Origin: Thalassospira xiamenensis M-5 = DSM 17429
Lineage (GTDB): Bacteria > Pseudomonadota > Alphaproteobacteria > Rhodospirillales > Thalassospiraceae
Direction of reading: 5' to 3'
Length of the DNA: 64,000 bases
NCBI RefSeq assembly: GCF_000300235.2
Contig: NZ_CP004388.1
Location: 2,700,501-2,764,500, forward strand
Below, in pieces: positions 14,814 through 22,865 of the stretch. Within the stretch, counting starts at the first letter, position 1. The number at the start of each line of letters is the position of its first letter. Below the pieces are notes generated by a model, which did no database searches, had not been told where the DNA came from, and saw only the letters and a program-made list of their open reading frames with translations. The translations under genes and the position numbers were made by a program.

Positions 14814-15380
14814 ATGGCTGACGAAAACGAAAATCCCCCAAAGGACACCCCGCCCGCTGGTGGAAATCCCGCCGATGAACAGGGTGCCGCCGATCCCGAA
14901 AAAGCCGGAGACAAAACCTCCCCTGCGGCCGATGCCCAGGGTGGCGCTGGTGGCGGCAAAGCTGCCAGCGGCGACACTCCGCCCGCGAATGGTGGCGCTG
15001 CTGGCGGAGGAGGAGGAGGCGCAAACAACACACCGCTCAGCACCGCCCTTAACCCGCAAATCGTTCAGGCCGTCGGCACCACCAATCACGCCGTACTGAA
15101 CGGGGCCGGTCCGGGCGCCAACGGGATCGCCTATCAGAAGGTCGCGCAGGCCGCCGCCTACGCCGTACAGGACAGCACCGATTACATGCGCAACATCATG
15201 TCGATGGCGTCTGCCACAACCGGTGTCGCGCTGCAAAAGATGCTGGTGGAAAAAACAACCGATCCCTATGCCGATATCATCAAGGCGGCAACACAGGCCG
15301 TCACCGATGCCCAGCAAACATTTACCAATGTCGGCACGGCATCAAGCGGTGTGGTCAAGGATTTCGACAGTATGGCCTAA
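14814..15380 (+). CDS. RebB-like protein with Gly/Pro-rich N-terminal extension, copy 8
   Basis: 188 aa from the ATG at 14814, preferred because GAGG lies six bases before it; an upstream ATG at 14802 has no ribosome site. Residues 1-78 are Pro/Gly/Ala/Asp-rich and disordered, ending in GGAAGGGGGGANN. The remainder carries a remote RebB core (NPQIVQAVGTTNHAVLNGAG, then AAAYAVQDSTDYMRNIMSMA) and a further ~50-residue helical tail (DIIKAATQAVTDAQQTFTNV). It is the most divergent copy and may be a capping or anchoring subunit. It ends the island; the next gene converges on it. Confidence 0.82.
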   Translation: MADENENPPKDTPPAGGNPADEQGAADPEKAGDKTSPAADAQGGAGGGKAASGDTPPANGGAAGGGGGGANNTPLSTALNPQIVQAVGTTNHAVLNGAGPGANGIAYQKVAQAAAYAVQDSTDYMRNIMSMASATTGVALQKMLVEKTTDPYADIIKAATQAVTDAQQTFTNVGTASSGVVKDFDSMA

Positions 15381-15404
15381 TGGCCTGATGATCGCCAGGC
15401 GGGA

Positions 15405-16709
15405 TCACCCCGCCTGCATCAACTGGATACGCTCGCACGCTTCGGTAAAGTCCGGCGCAAACAGTTTCAGGCTCAGACCCGTGCCATGAAGCTCGAAGGC
15501 ACCCATTTCTTCCGTCGGACAGGAAATGAACTTCGCCACCTGATGACTGACCAGAACCCGTTTGCCAAGCTGCTTGGTCAACTGTTCGATCCGGGCGGCT
15601 TCGTTGGCCGCCTGCCCGATCACGGTAAAATCGACCCGGTCAGGCACGCCGACATTGCCGTAAATCACATCACCAACATGCATGCCAAGCCCGTAATCAA
15701 AGGCCGGCAATCCGGTTTCTTCGCGCTGGCGGTTAAGCTGATCGATATTAAGCTGCGCCTCGGCTGCTGCGTAAACCGCAGCCGTACAGGCCTGTTCCAG
15801 ATCCTGCTCATCCTCGCGGATCGGGAAAATCGCCAATGTCGCATCCCCGATATAGCGCAAGACCTGCCCGCCATGCTTCAGGACCGCACCGGCCGTCGCG
15901 GCAAAGAAATCATTCATTTCACCTAGAAAAGCATCATCCCCGACACTGGCGGCAACCGATGTCGAATTGCGCATATCGGAAAACCAGATCACTGCCCGCG
16001 TCTTGGTACTGTCGCCCAGCTTGATCTGCCCGTCGCGCACCCGATGCCCGGCATCCGAACCCAGATAGGTTTCAAGGATCGTCTTGGTTTCTTCGTGCAT
16101 GATGCGCATTTTGCACGACACGGCAAAACGGCGCTGGATCGATGACAGGATTGCCAGATCCTCGTCGGTAAAACCGCTGGGCCGACGCGTCATATAGGTC
16201 ATGAAGATACGGTTCGTACCCAGCGTGCTGTCGCGGTCCGTGGTAAAGGGCGTCATCAGCGCCAGATAATCCGTGCCGCCGGATTTGCGGAAAGTCTGCA
16301 AAACATTGAAATCAAGGATCGCCCCCGGCCCGATCAGATGGCGACGCATGAAGGTGACATCGTTATCGGACATCCACTTCATCGGGCTATCAAGCCAGTC
16401 GGGGTTCTTTTCGCGTACATCAAGATGCAGCGACCGTTCAACCCGGCCCTCATCCTTGGACCAGATATAGGAAACGCCTTCATAAAGCGGATGCAGGGTC
16501 TTGAAACCAACCATGACACGTTCGATCGGAATGCCCGCGGCAACAAGCCGCGACACCATGCCTTCGACAATCGCATCAATATCGGTATCGTCGAGTGCGC
16601 GCTCCATCAGCCAGTCATTGACCGCCCGCACAAAGCCACCGCCAGACAGGGCACTGTTCGTACCCGGCAGCGACGTGACATTGTTGTTGGACTTCGTGTT
16701 TTCCGGCAT
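15405..16709 (-). CDS. Class III adenylate/guanylate cyclase with N-terminal regulatory domain
   Basis: 434 aa. The C-terminal half is the cyclase homology domain: AVIWFSDMRNSTSVA (metal-binding Asp) near 235, YIGDATLAIFPI near 285, DFTVIGQAANEAARIEQL near 385. The N-terminal ~200 residues contain a conserved-looking block (HPLYEGVSYIWSKDEGRVE) found in front of other alphaproteobacterial cyclases; I cannot name its ligand. No membrane segment, so cytosolic. It converges on the R-body island with 24 bp between stops. A hairpin with GGCGGG/CCCGCC arms at about 15397-15413 may end both units. Single gene; whether cAMP links to the island is open. Confidence 0.9.
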   Translation of the reverse strand: MPENTKSNNNVTSLPGTNSALSGGGFVRAVNDWLMERALDDTDIDAIVEGMVSRLVAAGIPIERVMVGFKTLHPLYEGVSYIWSKDEGRVERSLHLDVREKNPDWLDSPMKWMSDNDVTFMRRHLIGPGAILDFNVLQTFRKSGGTDYLALMTPFTTDRDSTLGTNRIFMTYMTRRPSGFTDEDLAILSSIQRRFAVSCKMRIMHEETKTILETYLGSDAGHRVRDGQIKLGDSTKTRAVIWFSDMRNSTSVAASVGDDAFLGEMNDFFAATAGAVLKHGGQVLRYIGDATLAIFPIREDEQDLEQACTAAVYAAAEAQLNIDQLNRQREETGLPAFDYGLGMHVGDVIYGNVGVPDRVDFTVIGQAANEAARIEQLTKQLGKRVLVSHQVAKFISCPTEEMGAFELHGTGLSLKLFAPDFTEACERIQLMQAG

Positions 16710-16875
16710 GATGGGCTCCGTCCGATTCTTAAGCGACTATGACATGAATATGACATCGCATAAATGGGACAGGCTTGTGATTTCGCAATCGCAAAATCAC
16801 AAAAACTGCACTTACCGATATTATTCCTGACAAATTTCGGTCAATCTAGCGAAACCTTTTGCCCAAGACCCCGGA

Positions 16876-18420
16876 TCACTGCGCAATCGGCGGAAGGTAA
16901 ATCCGCGCCAGAAGCCCGCCAGACGGCGCATCTTCCAGATAAATCTCGCCGCCATGCGCCCGGATCGCGGTGCGGGCAATCGCCAGACCAAGGCCAATTC
17001 CACCCGTTTCACGATTGCGCGAGGATTCAAGCCGGAAGAACGGCTCGAACACCTGATCGCGCTGATCGGGTGGAATTCCCGGCCCGTCATCACTGACTTC
17101 GATCCACATGCCACCATCATCGGCGGGCTTCAACGATACGTCGACATGATCGCCGAATGTCAGGGCATTTGACATCAGATTGCCCATCGCCCGCTTGATC
17201 GAAAGCGGACGGCATGGATAAACCCGTGGTTCGCCATCACCCACGAACCGGATCGGTCGCCCGGTTTCGGCAAGGTCTTCGACCGCGGCCTCGATCAGGG
17301 CGGCAATATCGATCTTGCGGGTCGCCTCGTTCGCGGTTTCTTCGCGCGCAAAGGTCATGGCCGCTTCGACCATCTGTTCCATTTCATTCAATGTCTCGAT
17401 GATCCGAGACCGGTTTTCCGCATCCTCGACAAATTCCGCCCGCAGCCGAAGAGACGTGATCGGAGTGCGCAAATCGTGCGAAATCGCGGCCAGCATCCGG
17501 GTGCGATCCTCGACAAAACGTTTCAGCCTTGCGGTCATGCGGTTGAACGCCTTGGCTGCACGGCGGATTTCAAGCGGGCCATCTTCGGGCACCGGTTCGG
17601 GATAATCACCACGCCCCACCCGGTCGGCGGCCTGTGCCAGAACCGCCCAGGACCGTGTCATGCGACGCGCCAGGAAAAACGCGATGATCCCGATCAGGAC
17701 CGCCGAAATAACAATACGCAGGATATTTTGCAAAACCGCACGCGGCGGCGGTGCAACACCATTGATCCGCGCTTCCAGCCAGACAACAGGCTGTAGACTT
17801 TCAGCCCCCGCCGATCCGGCAGCGTTTACCGTCGCCCCCACCGGGAAGATCGGCACACTGATCTGCATTAATGGTGCGGCAACACAGTCAAGGTGATCAA
17901 AGAAACGCGGCCCGTGATGTCCGTCGCGAACAAAGTCATCCTTGCGCCATTTCTTGTCGCGATCATCATCATCGTCATCGTCACCATGCTTTTCGTGTTT
18001 CTTTTTCTCGCGCTCCTCAACCGCCTCACAATCATCCTCCGACAGGATATGCACTCGCGCGGGCACCGCGGGACCGTCAAGCGCCTGATTAAGCCGCTCG
18101 CTCAGCGTGTAACTGATATCAGACATCGGCAGGCTGTTATCGGGCTTGTCCGCCAGACGCATGATGCTTTGCGGCGACTGGCCGACCTTCAGGACATCAC
18201 GCCAGTTTTCCGATGGGGTTGCCGCCAGAATGCGCGAAATGGCCGCAACGCGCGCCAATGCACCGCCACGCCGCTCGCTTAACAACGCATCGCGCCGTTC
18301 TTCGGCCAAAAGCAATCCTAACACCACATGGGTCAGAACCACGGCACCAAGGATCAGCAACACCAACTGCCCGACAAGGGTTTCTGGCCATAAACGGGAA
18401 ATGAAACCGCGCAGTTTCAT
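16876..18420 (-). CDS. Sensor histidine kinase (EnvZ-like) with Asp/Lys/His-rich periplasmic loop
   Basis: 514 aa from the ATG at 18420, which overlaps the response-regulator stop (ATGA). TM1 is about 14-38 and TM2 about 232-251. The ~190-residue periplasmic part holds a highly charged run with seven consecutive Asp at 147-153 and several His and Lys, bracketed by Cys131 and Cys179. A HAMP domain follows, then the H-box AAISHDLRTPITS with His315, and the N, G1 and G2 boxes (LMSNAL, DDGPGIPPDQRD, GIGLGLAI). The charged loop looks suited to sensing a metal cation, polyamine or pH. Signal unknown. Confidence 0.93.
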   Translation of the reverse strand: MKLRGFISRLWPETLVGQLVLLILGAVVLTHVVLGLLLAEERRDALLSERRGGALARVAAISRILAATPSENWRDVLKVGQSPQSIMRLADKPDNSLPMSDISYTLSERLNQALDGPAVPARVHILSEDDCEAVEEREKKKHEKHGDDDDDDDRDKKWRKDDFVRDGHHGPRFFDHLDCVAAPLMQISVPIFPVGATVNAAGSAGAESLQPVVWLEARINGVAPPPRAVLQNILRIVISAVLIGIIAFFLARRMTRSWAVLAQAADRVGRGDYPEPVPEDGPLEIRRAAKAFNRMTARLKRFVEDRTRMLAAISHDLRTPITSLRLRAEFVEDAENRSRIIETLNEMEQMVEAAMTFAREETANEATRKIDIAALIEAAVEDLAETGRPIRFVGDGEPRVYPCRPLSIKRAMGNLMSNALTFGDHVDVSLKPADDGGMWIEVSDDGPGIPPDQRDQVFEPFFRLESSRNRETGGIGLGLAIARTAIRAHGGEIYLEDAPSGGLLARIYLPPIAQ

Positions 18421-19142
18421 TTTTTCACCACGTCGCAGGTAAACATATATCCCCCGCCCCAAACGGTTTTGATCAGGGTCGGGTTCTTCGGGTCGGGCTC
18501 GATCTTTTTGCGCAGGCGGCTAACCTGATTATCAATACTGCGATCAAACGGAATGGCTTCGCGCCCCTTGGTCAGGTCAAGCAACTGGTCGCGGTTCAGC
18601 ACCATATTGTGGTGATCGACAAAGGCGCATAACAGGGCAAATTCACCAGCACTCAGCGACACGACAACATCGTTTTCGTCACGCAATTCATGACGCGTGC
18701 GATCCAGTATCCAGCGATCAAAGGCAATTTCACCCCCGGTCTTCTGGCCGCGCCGCCCGCTTGGCAAACTTTGCGCCCGACGAAGCACCGCCTTGATACG
18801 GGCCAGCAACTCACGCGGATTGAAAGGCTTTGCCAGATAATCATCTGCCCCCATTTCAAGGCCGATGATCCGGTCGGTTTCCTCGCCAAGCGCGGTCAGC
18901 ATCACAACCGGCACATCATAATTCTCGCGCAGCCACCGGCAAAGACTCAACCCGTCTTCGCCAGGCATCATCAGATCGAGCACGATCAGATCGGGCAGAA
19001 CATTCTCAGCCATCAGCTTGCGCAATTCGCGCCCGTCAGACGCCAGCGTCACGCGGTATTCATGCTGGCGCAGATACCGCCCCAGCAGATCACGAATATC
19101 GCGGTGGTCATCAACGACGAGAATATGGGCCGGATCACTCAT
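18417..19142 (-). CDS. OmpR/PhoB-family response regulator
   Basis: 241 aa from the ATG at 19142. The receiver domain shows HILVVDDHRDIRDLL (acidic pocket), LIVLDLMMPGEDGLSL (phosphoacceptor Asp) and a late Lys in DDYLAKPFNPREL. The C-terminal winged helix carries SLSAGEFALLCAFVDHHN and DNQVSRLRKKIEPDPKNP. It is first in a two-gene operon with the kinase, in the usual regulator-first order. The gene is divergent from the secreted Asp/His-rich protein at 19353, a probable target. TTGTCGC elements occur on opposite strands in the 210-bp gap (about 19225 and 19289), a weak candidate for its binding site. Confidence 0.95.
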   Translation of the reverse strand: MSDPAHILVVDDHRDIRDLLGRYLRQHEYRVTLASDGRELRKLMAENVLPDLIVLDLMMPGEDGLSLCRWLRENYDVPVVMLTALGEETDRIIGLEMGADDYLAKPFNPRELLARIKAVLRRAQSLPSGRRGQKTGGEIAFDRWILDRTRHELRDENDVVVSLSAGEFALLCAFVDHHNMVLNRDQLLDLTKGREAIPFDRSIDNQVSRLRKKIEPDPKNPTLIKTVWGGGYMFTCDVVKK

Positions 19143-19352
19143 CAAGCTGTGCCTGTCTTTCCAAAGATTATCTGATCCCAGCTTATCGCGCCCGGTGGCC
19201 CATCAAAAACAGCAATTTGTATCAGATTGTCGCAAAAGCCGGTTTTGGTAGACATTGCGACCATTTCCCCGGTTTACCGGGATCATTTCGCGACAAATCA
19301 GCTTCATAAAGGCCTCAGCCAAACAAAAGTCCCCCAACGAAAAGAGGCCCAC

Positions 19353-20003
19353 ATGACCCGTAACAGCAAACTTAAAATCGCATCCCTCCTGATCGCGACC
19401 AGCATTGTCGCCCCCCCCATCGCCACCGCGCTTGCATCGGGCGGCGATCATCGACCCTGGCAGATGAGCGATGATGACCGTGGCGATGGCCCGAAATTCC
19501 GCGATCATGACCGCGACCACCACAAAGGCATGTATGGCAAACATGGCATGCGCCGCAGCACTCCGCTAACGGTCGAGGAAGCCAAAATTCTGGTCGATGC
19601 AATGCTTCTGCGTCGCGGCACGACGGAGCTTAAAACCGGCGATGTCAAATCGGTCGATGACGGCGAGGAAATCGAAGTCACCCTGCTGAATGCCAACGGC
19701 GATGTTGTCGATACCGTGAGTTTCGATGCCAAATCGGGCCGCCCGGATCGCGACGAAATGCGTGATATGCACCGCATGATGCCCAAACCGGACGCGGAGG
19801 ACCGCTTTGACCGTCGCTTTACCACTGAACAGATGACCCTTCTGGCCAATGCCATGGTGATCCGGTTTGGTGGCGGTGAACTGACGCTGGGCGAAATCAA
19901 GGAAACACCACGCGGCACCTATATCGCGACCATCACCAACAAGGCCGGCGACATCGTTCGCGAAATGGAGCTTAGCCGCGTGACCGGTCGCCCGGTCAGC
20001 TAA
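19353..20003 (+). CDS. Secreted Asp/His-rich protein with duplicated PepSY-like domain
   Basis: 216 aa from the ATG at 19353. A signal peptide covers about 1-29 (ending ATALASGG). Residues 30-67 are Asp/His/Arg/Gly-rich (DDDRGDGPKFRDHDRDHHKG). Two copies of a ~60-residue unit follow, at ~71-131 and ~156-214, each with T-E-x(4-5)-L-x-AM, GxxEL-x-G-(D/E)-(V/I)-K and a final (S/T)GRP. The pattern is like PepSY or related periplasmic domains. The similar charge of the kinase's periplasmic loop suggests a common ligand such as a metal ion. Probably regulated by the adjacent two-component system. Function unknown. Confidence 0.8.
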   Translation: MTRNSKLKIASLLIATSIVAPPIATALASGGDHRPWQMSDDDRGDGPKFRDHDRDHHKGMYGKHGMRRSTPLTVEEAKILVDAMLLRRGTTELKTGDVKSVDDGEEIEVTLLNANGDVVDTVSFDAKSGRPDRDEMRDMHRMMPKPDAEDRFDRRFTTEQMTLLANAMVIRFGGGELTLGEIKETPRGTYIATITNKAGDIVREMELSRVTGRPVS

Positions 20004-20090
20004 CCGGCTTTGTCAGAACACGCACTTCCCTTCTACCCAACTCCCATTGTCCGGGTCCTTCCCCCACCCAACCGATAGCCCGGACAACAC

Positions 20091-20123
20091 TGGCGCCCCC
20101 TCTCCCCGGGGGCGCCACTTTTT
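20091..20123 (+). terminator. Rho-independent terminator
   Basis: TGGCGCCCCC (20091-20100) and GGGGGCGCCA (20108-20117) flank a 7-base loop, followed by CTTTTTA. It ends the 19353 gene. Confidence 0.85.
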
Positions 20124-20200
20124 ATATTTGCATGACTTTTGGTTTGACGCGCCTTCGATCCCTGATCATTCTGCGTTTTTAGGAACCAAAAAGCTGCATC

Positions 20201-20653
20201 ATGACTGCAACCCACCTTTCCCCCGCCCCACGTACCGCCCTTGAAACCGACATTCCCGCAATCACCAAACTCTGGCAGGAAACCGGGCTTTACCGCCCGT
20301 ACAATCCGCCGGAATGGGATGTGCGATTTGCGCTCTCGGATCGCAATTCGACGCTGATGGTATGGGAAGATATCAACGGTGTTATCATTGCCACCGTGAT
20401 GGTCGGCCATGACGGGCATCGCGGCTGGATTTATTATCTGTCGGTTGCACCAAGCCATCAGAAAACCGGGCTTGGCAAAAAGCTGGTTGCCATCGGCGAA
20501 GACTGGCTGCGTGAACACGGCGTCTGGCGTATGCAATTAATGGTGCGGTCGGAAAACAGCGCGATGCAGGATTTCTATCGCCATCTTGGCTATCGGGCCC
20601 TTGATGTCACGGTCATGCAAAAAGATATAGATACCCCTCCCGCTGACCGCTGA
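20201..20653 (+). CDS. GNAT-family N-acetyltransferase (YpeA-like)
   Basis: 150 aa. The acetyl-CoA-binding motif is at about 75-110 (YYLSVAPSHQKTGLGKKLV, with the Q/RxxGxG/A-type loop). VMVGHDGHRGWIYYLSV is close to the YpeA subgroup of GNAT enzymes, and the length fits. The C-terminal NSAMQDFYRHLGY is the usual motif B region. Acceptor substrate unknown. It lies alone between a terminator and a convergent transporter gene (14 bp between stops). Confidence 0.9.
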   Translation: MTATHLSPAPRTALETDIPAITKLWQETGLYRPYNPPEWDVRFALSDRNSTLMVWEDINGVIIATVMVGHDGHRGWIYYLSVAPSHQKTGLGKKLVAIGEDWLREHGVWRMQLMVRSENSAMQDFYRHLGYRALDVTVMQKDIDTPPADR

Positions 20654-20667
20654 GAAAAAAACAGCTG

Positions 20668-22497
20668 TTAAGGTGCAACCGGATGCCCGTGCGGCGTTCG
20701 TTCCGGGCTGTTGCTGTTGTCATCCCGATCATCGCGCGTAATCGCCAGTGACGCCCGCGCAATGCGGCGTGCGCGTTCATATAAGCGGTTGATACGCTCG
20801 ACCAGCGCAACTTCTGTGCGGTAACGGCGGATATCCGCATCTCTTGGCCCGATCTCGTCGCTGATCCGGCGCAGGGTGACGTCCATTTTTTCGATGAACT
20901 CTGCCTTACGAGCCAATACACGATTGGCGGCCTCAACATCGTCACTGGCAAAGGCCGTTAGTGCCTGCTTGAGGCATTCTTCAGAAAAAGTGAACAATTC
21001 GGACATTTTTTCACGGCTATCTAATAATGGCAGATTGCGTTCGGCTAACAATCTGCCAACCAGCTCGGTCATTTCCTCGCTGATAATATCGCCGATGGCC
21101 TCCAGATGATTGCTGATCGCAAGCTTGTTCAAAAGCCGGTTCTGATCCGATGGCAGCAACTCCGAATGGCGCAGTTTTCCAGCAAACCGCGCAATCGCAT
21201 CCTGAAGGCTGTCAACCCCGTCATCAAGCTCGGCAATCTTTTCAAGTTTCTCAAGTGTCGGGTTTTGCATGGTTTCGCGCCCACGCCTTACAACATCGCA
21301 CACGATATCGCCCATATGCATGACTTCTTTGCGCAAAAGCATCAGAGCGGCAGATGGGGTATTGGCAATTTCATTGACCAGAAATTTTGGTGCCGGGTCA
21401 AGCGGCGGTTCGAACACATCACGCACCGGCACACATTTTTCGATCAGACGCGCAATCCACGGCACGAAACCGATCATGATCGCGACATTGGCGATGTTGA
21501 AAATGCTGTGCGCATTGGCGATTTCACGCGCGATGTCGACCTGACCACCCTCCTCGCCCAGCGACACGGCATGGACGAAACCGGCCAGTTGCGGGATAAA
21601 AGGCAGCCAGATCAGCACCCCGACAACGTTAAAGAACACATGACCAAGGGCGGTGCGCATCGCATCGCGATTCTTGCCAATCGTCACCAGAAGGGCCGTG
21701 ATACAGGTGCCGATATTCGCCCCGAAGATCAGGGCAATCCCCCCTTCGAGCGGCACAAGCCCCTGCCCGGCAAGGGCAATCACAATGCCGGTCGTTGCCG
21801 AACTTGATTGCACAAGGGCGGTAAAGGCCGCGGCAATCGCAATCGACAAAAACGGGTTTGTCATCTGCGCCATCAGATTGATGAAGGGGTCATAGGTGCG
21901 AAGCGGTTCCATCGCCTCGCTCATCATGCCCATACCGAAAAACAACAGCCCAAGCCCCAGCAGGGCACGCCCGCCAAGTGACCAGCTTCGATCACGCCAA
22001 AACGCCATGACGCCAAAGCCGACCGCAATCATCAACGGCGCGACGGCATCAATCCGGAAGGCGATAATCTGCGCCGTCAGGGTCGTTCCGATATTGGCCC
22101 CCATGATCACAGCAATGGATTGGGCGAAGCTCATCAATCCGGCAGAAACAAAGCCGACCACAAGAACAGTTGTCACACTCGACGATTGCACCAGCCCGGT
22201 GATCGCCACCCCGGAAAGGACGGCCATAAAACGGTTGCGGGTCATTTTGGCAAGGATCACACGCAACCTTGCCCCGGCCAGCGTTTTAAGCGCCGTTGCA
22301 AGATGATCCATGCCATACAGGAAAAGGGCAAGGCCGCCCAAAAGGCCAATCGCCATCCAGCCCAACTGCAAATCCGGCACCGAAGGATCATTGGTTGCCG
22401 CAAGGATGCCGCGCATCGGCAGGACAGTCAAAACAGCCGTCAGGGCAGATAAAGAGGCGGATAAGCGAAGGGATGACATCGGCATGGAACCTGCCAT
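20668..22497 (-). CDS. Na+/phosphate cotransporter family protein with PhoU-like tail
   Basis: 609 aa. Two inverted Na/Pi-cotransporter repeats carry the diagnostic QSSSVTT (~105) and QSSSATT (~230) with GANIGTT and GANIGTC downstream. About nine membrane segments lie in residues 1-345. The last ~220 residues are hydrophilic helices resembling PhoU (EKIAELDDGVDSLQDAIARF). Such proteins import or export phosphate with sodium. Three in-frame ATGs (22497, 22485, 22479) make the exact start uncertain; all leave a short hydrophobic leader. Single-gene unit. Confidence 0.92.
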   Translation of the reverse strand: MAGSMPMSSLRLSASLSALTAVLTVLPMRGILAATNDPSVPDLQLGWMAIGLLGGLALFLYGMDHLATALKTLAGARLRVILAKMTRNRFMAVLSGVAITGLVQSSSVTTVLVVGFVSAGLMSFAQSIAVIMGANIGTTLTAQIIAFRIDAVAPLMIAVGFGVMAFWRDRSWSLGGRALLGLGLLFFGMGMMSEAMEPLRTYDPFINLMAQMTNPFLSIAIAAAFTALVQSSSATTGIVIALAGQGLVPLEGGIALIFGANIGTCITALLVTIGKNRDAMRTALGHVFFNVVGVLIWLPFIPQLAGFVHAVSLGEEGGQVDIAREIANAHSIFNIANVAIMIGFVPWIARLIEKCVPVRDVFEPPLDPAPKFLVNEIANTPSAALMLLRKEVMHMGDIVCDVVRRGRETMQNPTLEKLEKIAELDDGVDSLQDAIARFAGKLRHSELLPSDQNRLLNKLAISNHLEAIGDIISEEMTELVGRLLAERNLPLLDSREKMSELFTFSEECLKQALTAFASDDVEAANRVLARKAEFIEKMDVTLRRISDEIGPRDADIRRYRTEVALVERINRLYERARRIARASLAITRDDRDDNSNSPERTPHGHPVAP

Positions 22498-22564
22498 AAA
22501 CTATTGATATGCCATCATAGCACACAGAAATCCCGCGTATAGATCAGACTGGATTCCCGCCATA

Positions 22565-22855
22565 ATGCCTGCCCCGAACCCGCACGGAAAAATGCGCAAT
22601 ATCGGCCCGACATCGTCGCGCGAACTGGCCGAGATCGGCATTGAAAACCGATCCGACCTGATCAAGGAAGGGTTGGAGGAAACGGCAAGACGGCTATTGT
22701 TCCGGTTTGGCGGGGAAAAACAGATCAGCGTGAATTATCTTTATGCACTTGAAGGTGCCATTCACGACCATGACTGGCGCGATATTACCCCATCGCGCAA
22801 ACAGGAACTCCGCGATTTGCTGGTGCGGTTACGCAGCGAAATCGCGGCGCATTAA
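22565..22855 (+). CDS. TfoX/Sxy C-terminal-domain protein
   Basis: 96 aa. NIGPTSSRELAEIGIENRSDL at about 12-32 matches the TfoX C-terminal helix-hairpin-like domain, and the family pattern continues to the end (LYALEGAIHDHDWRDI). The N-terminal TfoX domain is absent, as in many stand-alone relatives. Competence regulation is known for full-length TfoX in gamma-proteobacteria; it should not be assumed here. It converges on glpD, 10 bp between stops. Confidence 0.85.
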   Translation: MPAPNPHGKMRNIGPTSSRELAEIGIENRSDLIKEGLEETARRLLFRFGGEKQISVNYLYALEGAIHDHDWRDITPSRKQELRDLLVRLRSEIAAH

Positions 22856-22865
22856 GGCCAGCCGA

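Noticed and set aside
14571-15317. 248-aa minus-strand Gly-rich frame
   Set aside because: Shadow of the Gly/Pro-rich reb gene.
7873-15380. Phage or prophage region
   Set aside because: No capsid, tail, integrase or lysis genes; the tandem small proteins are RebB family.
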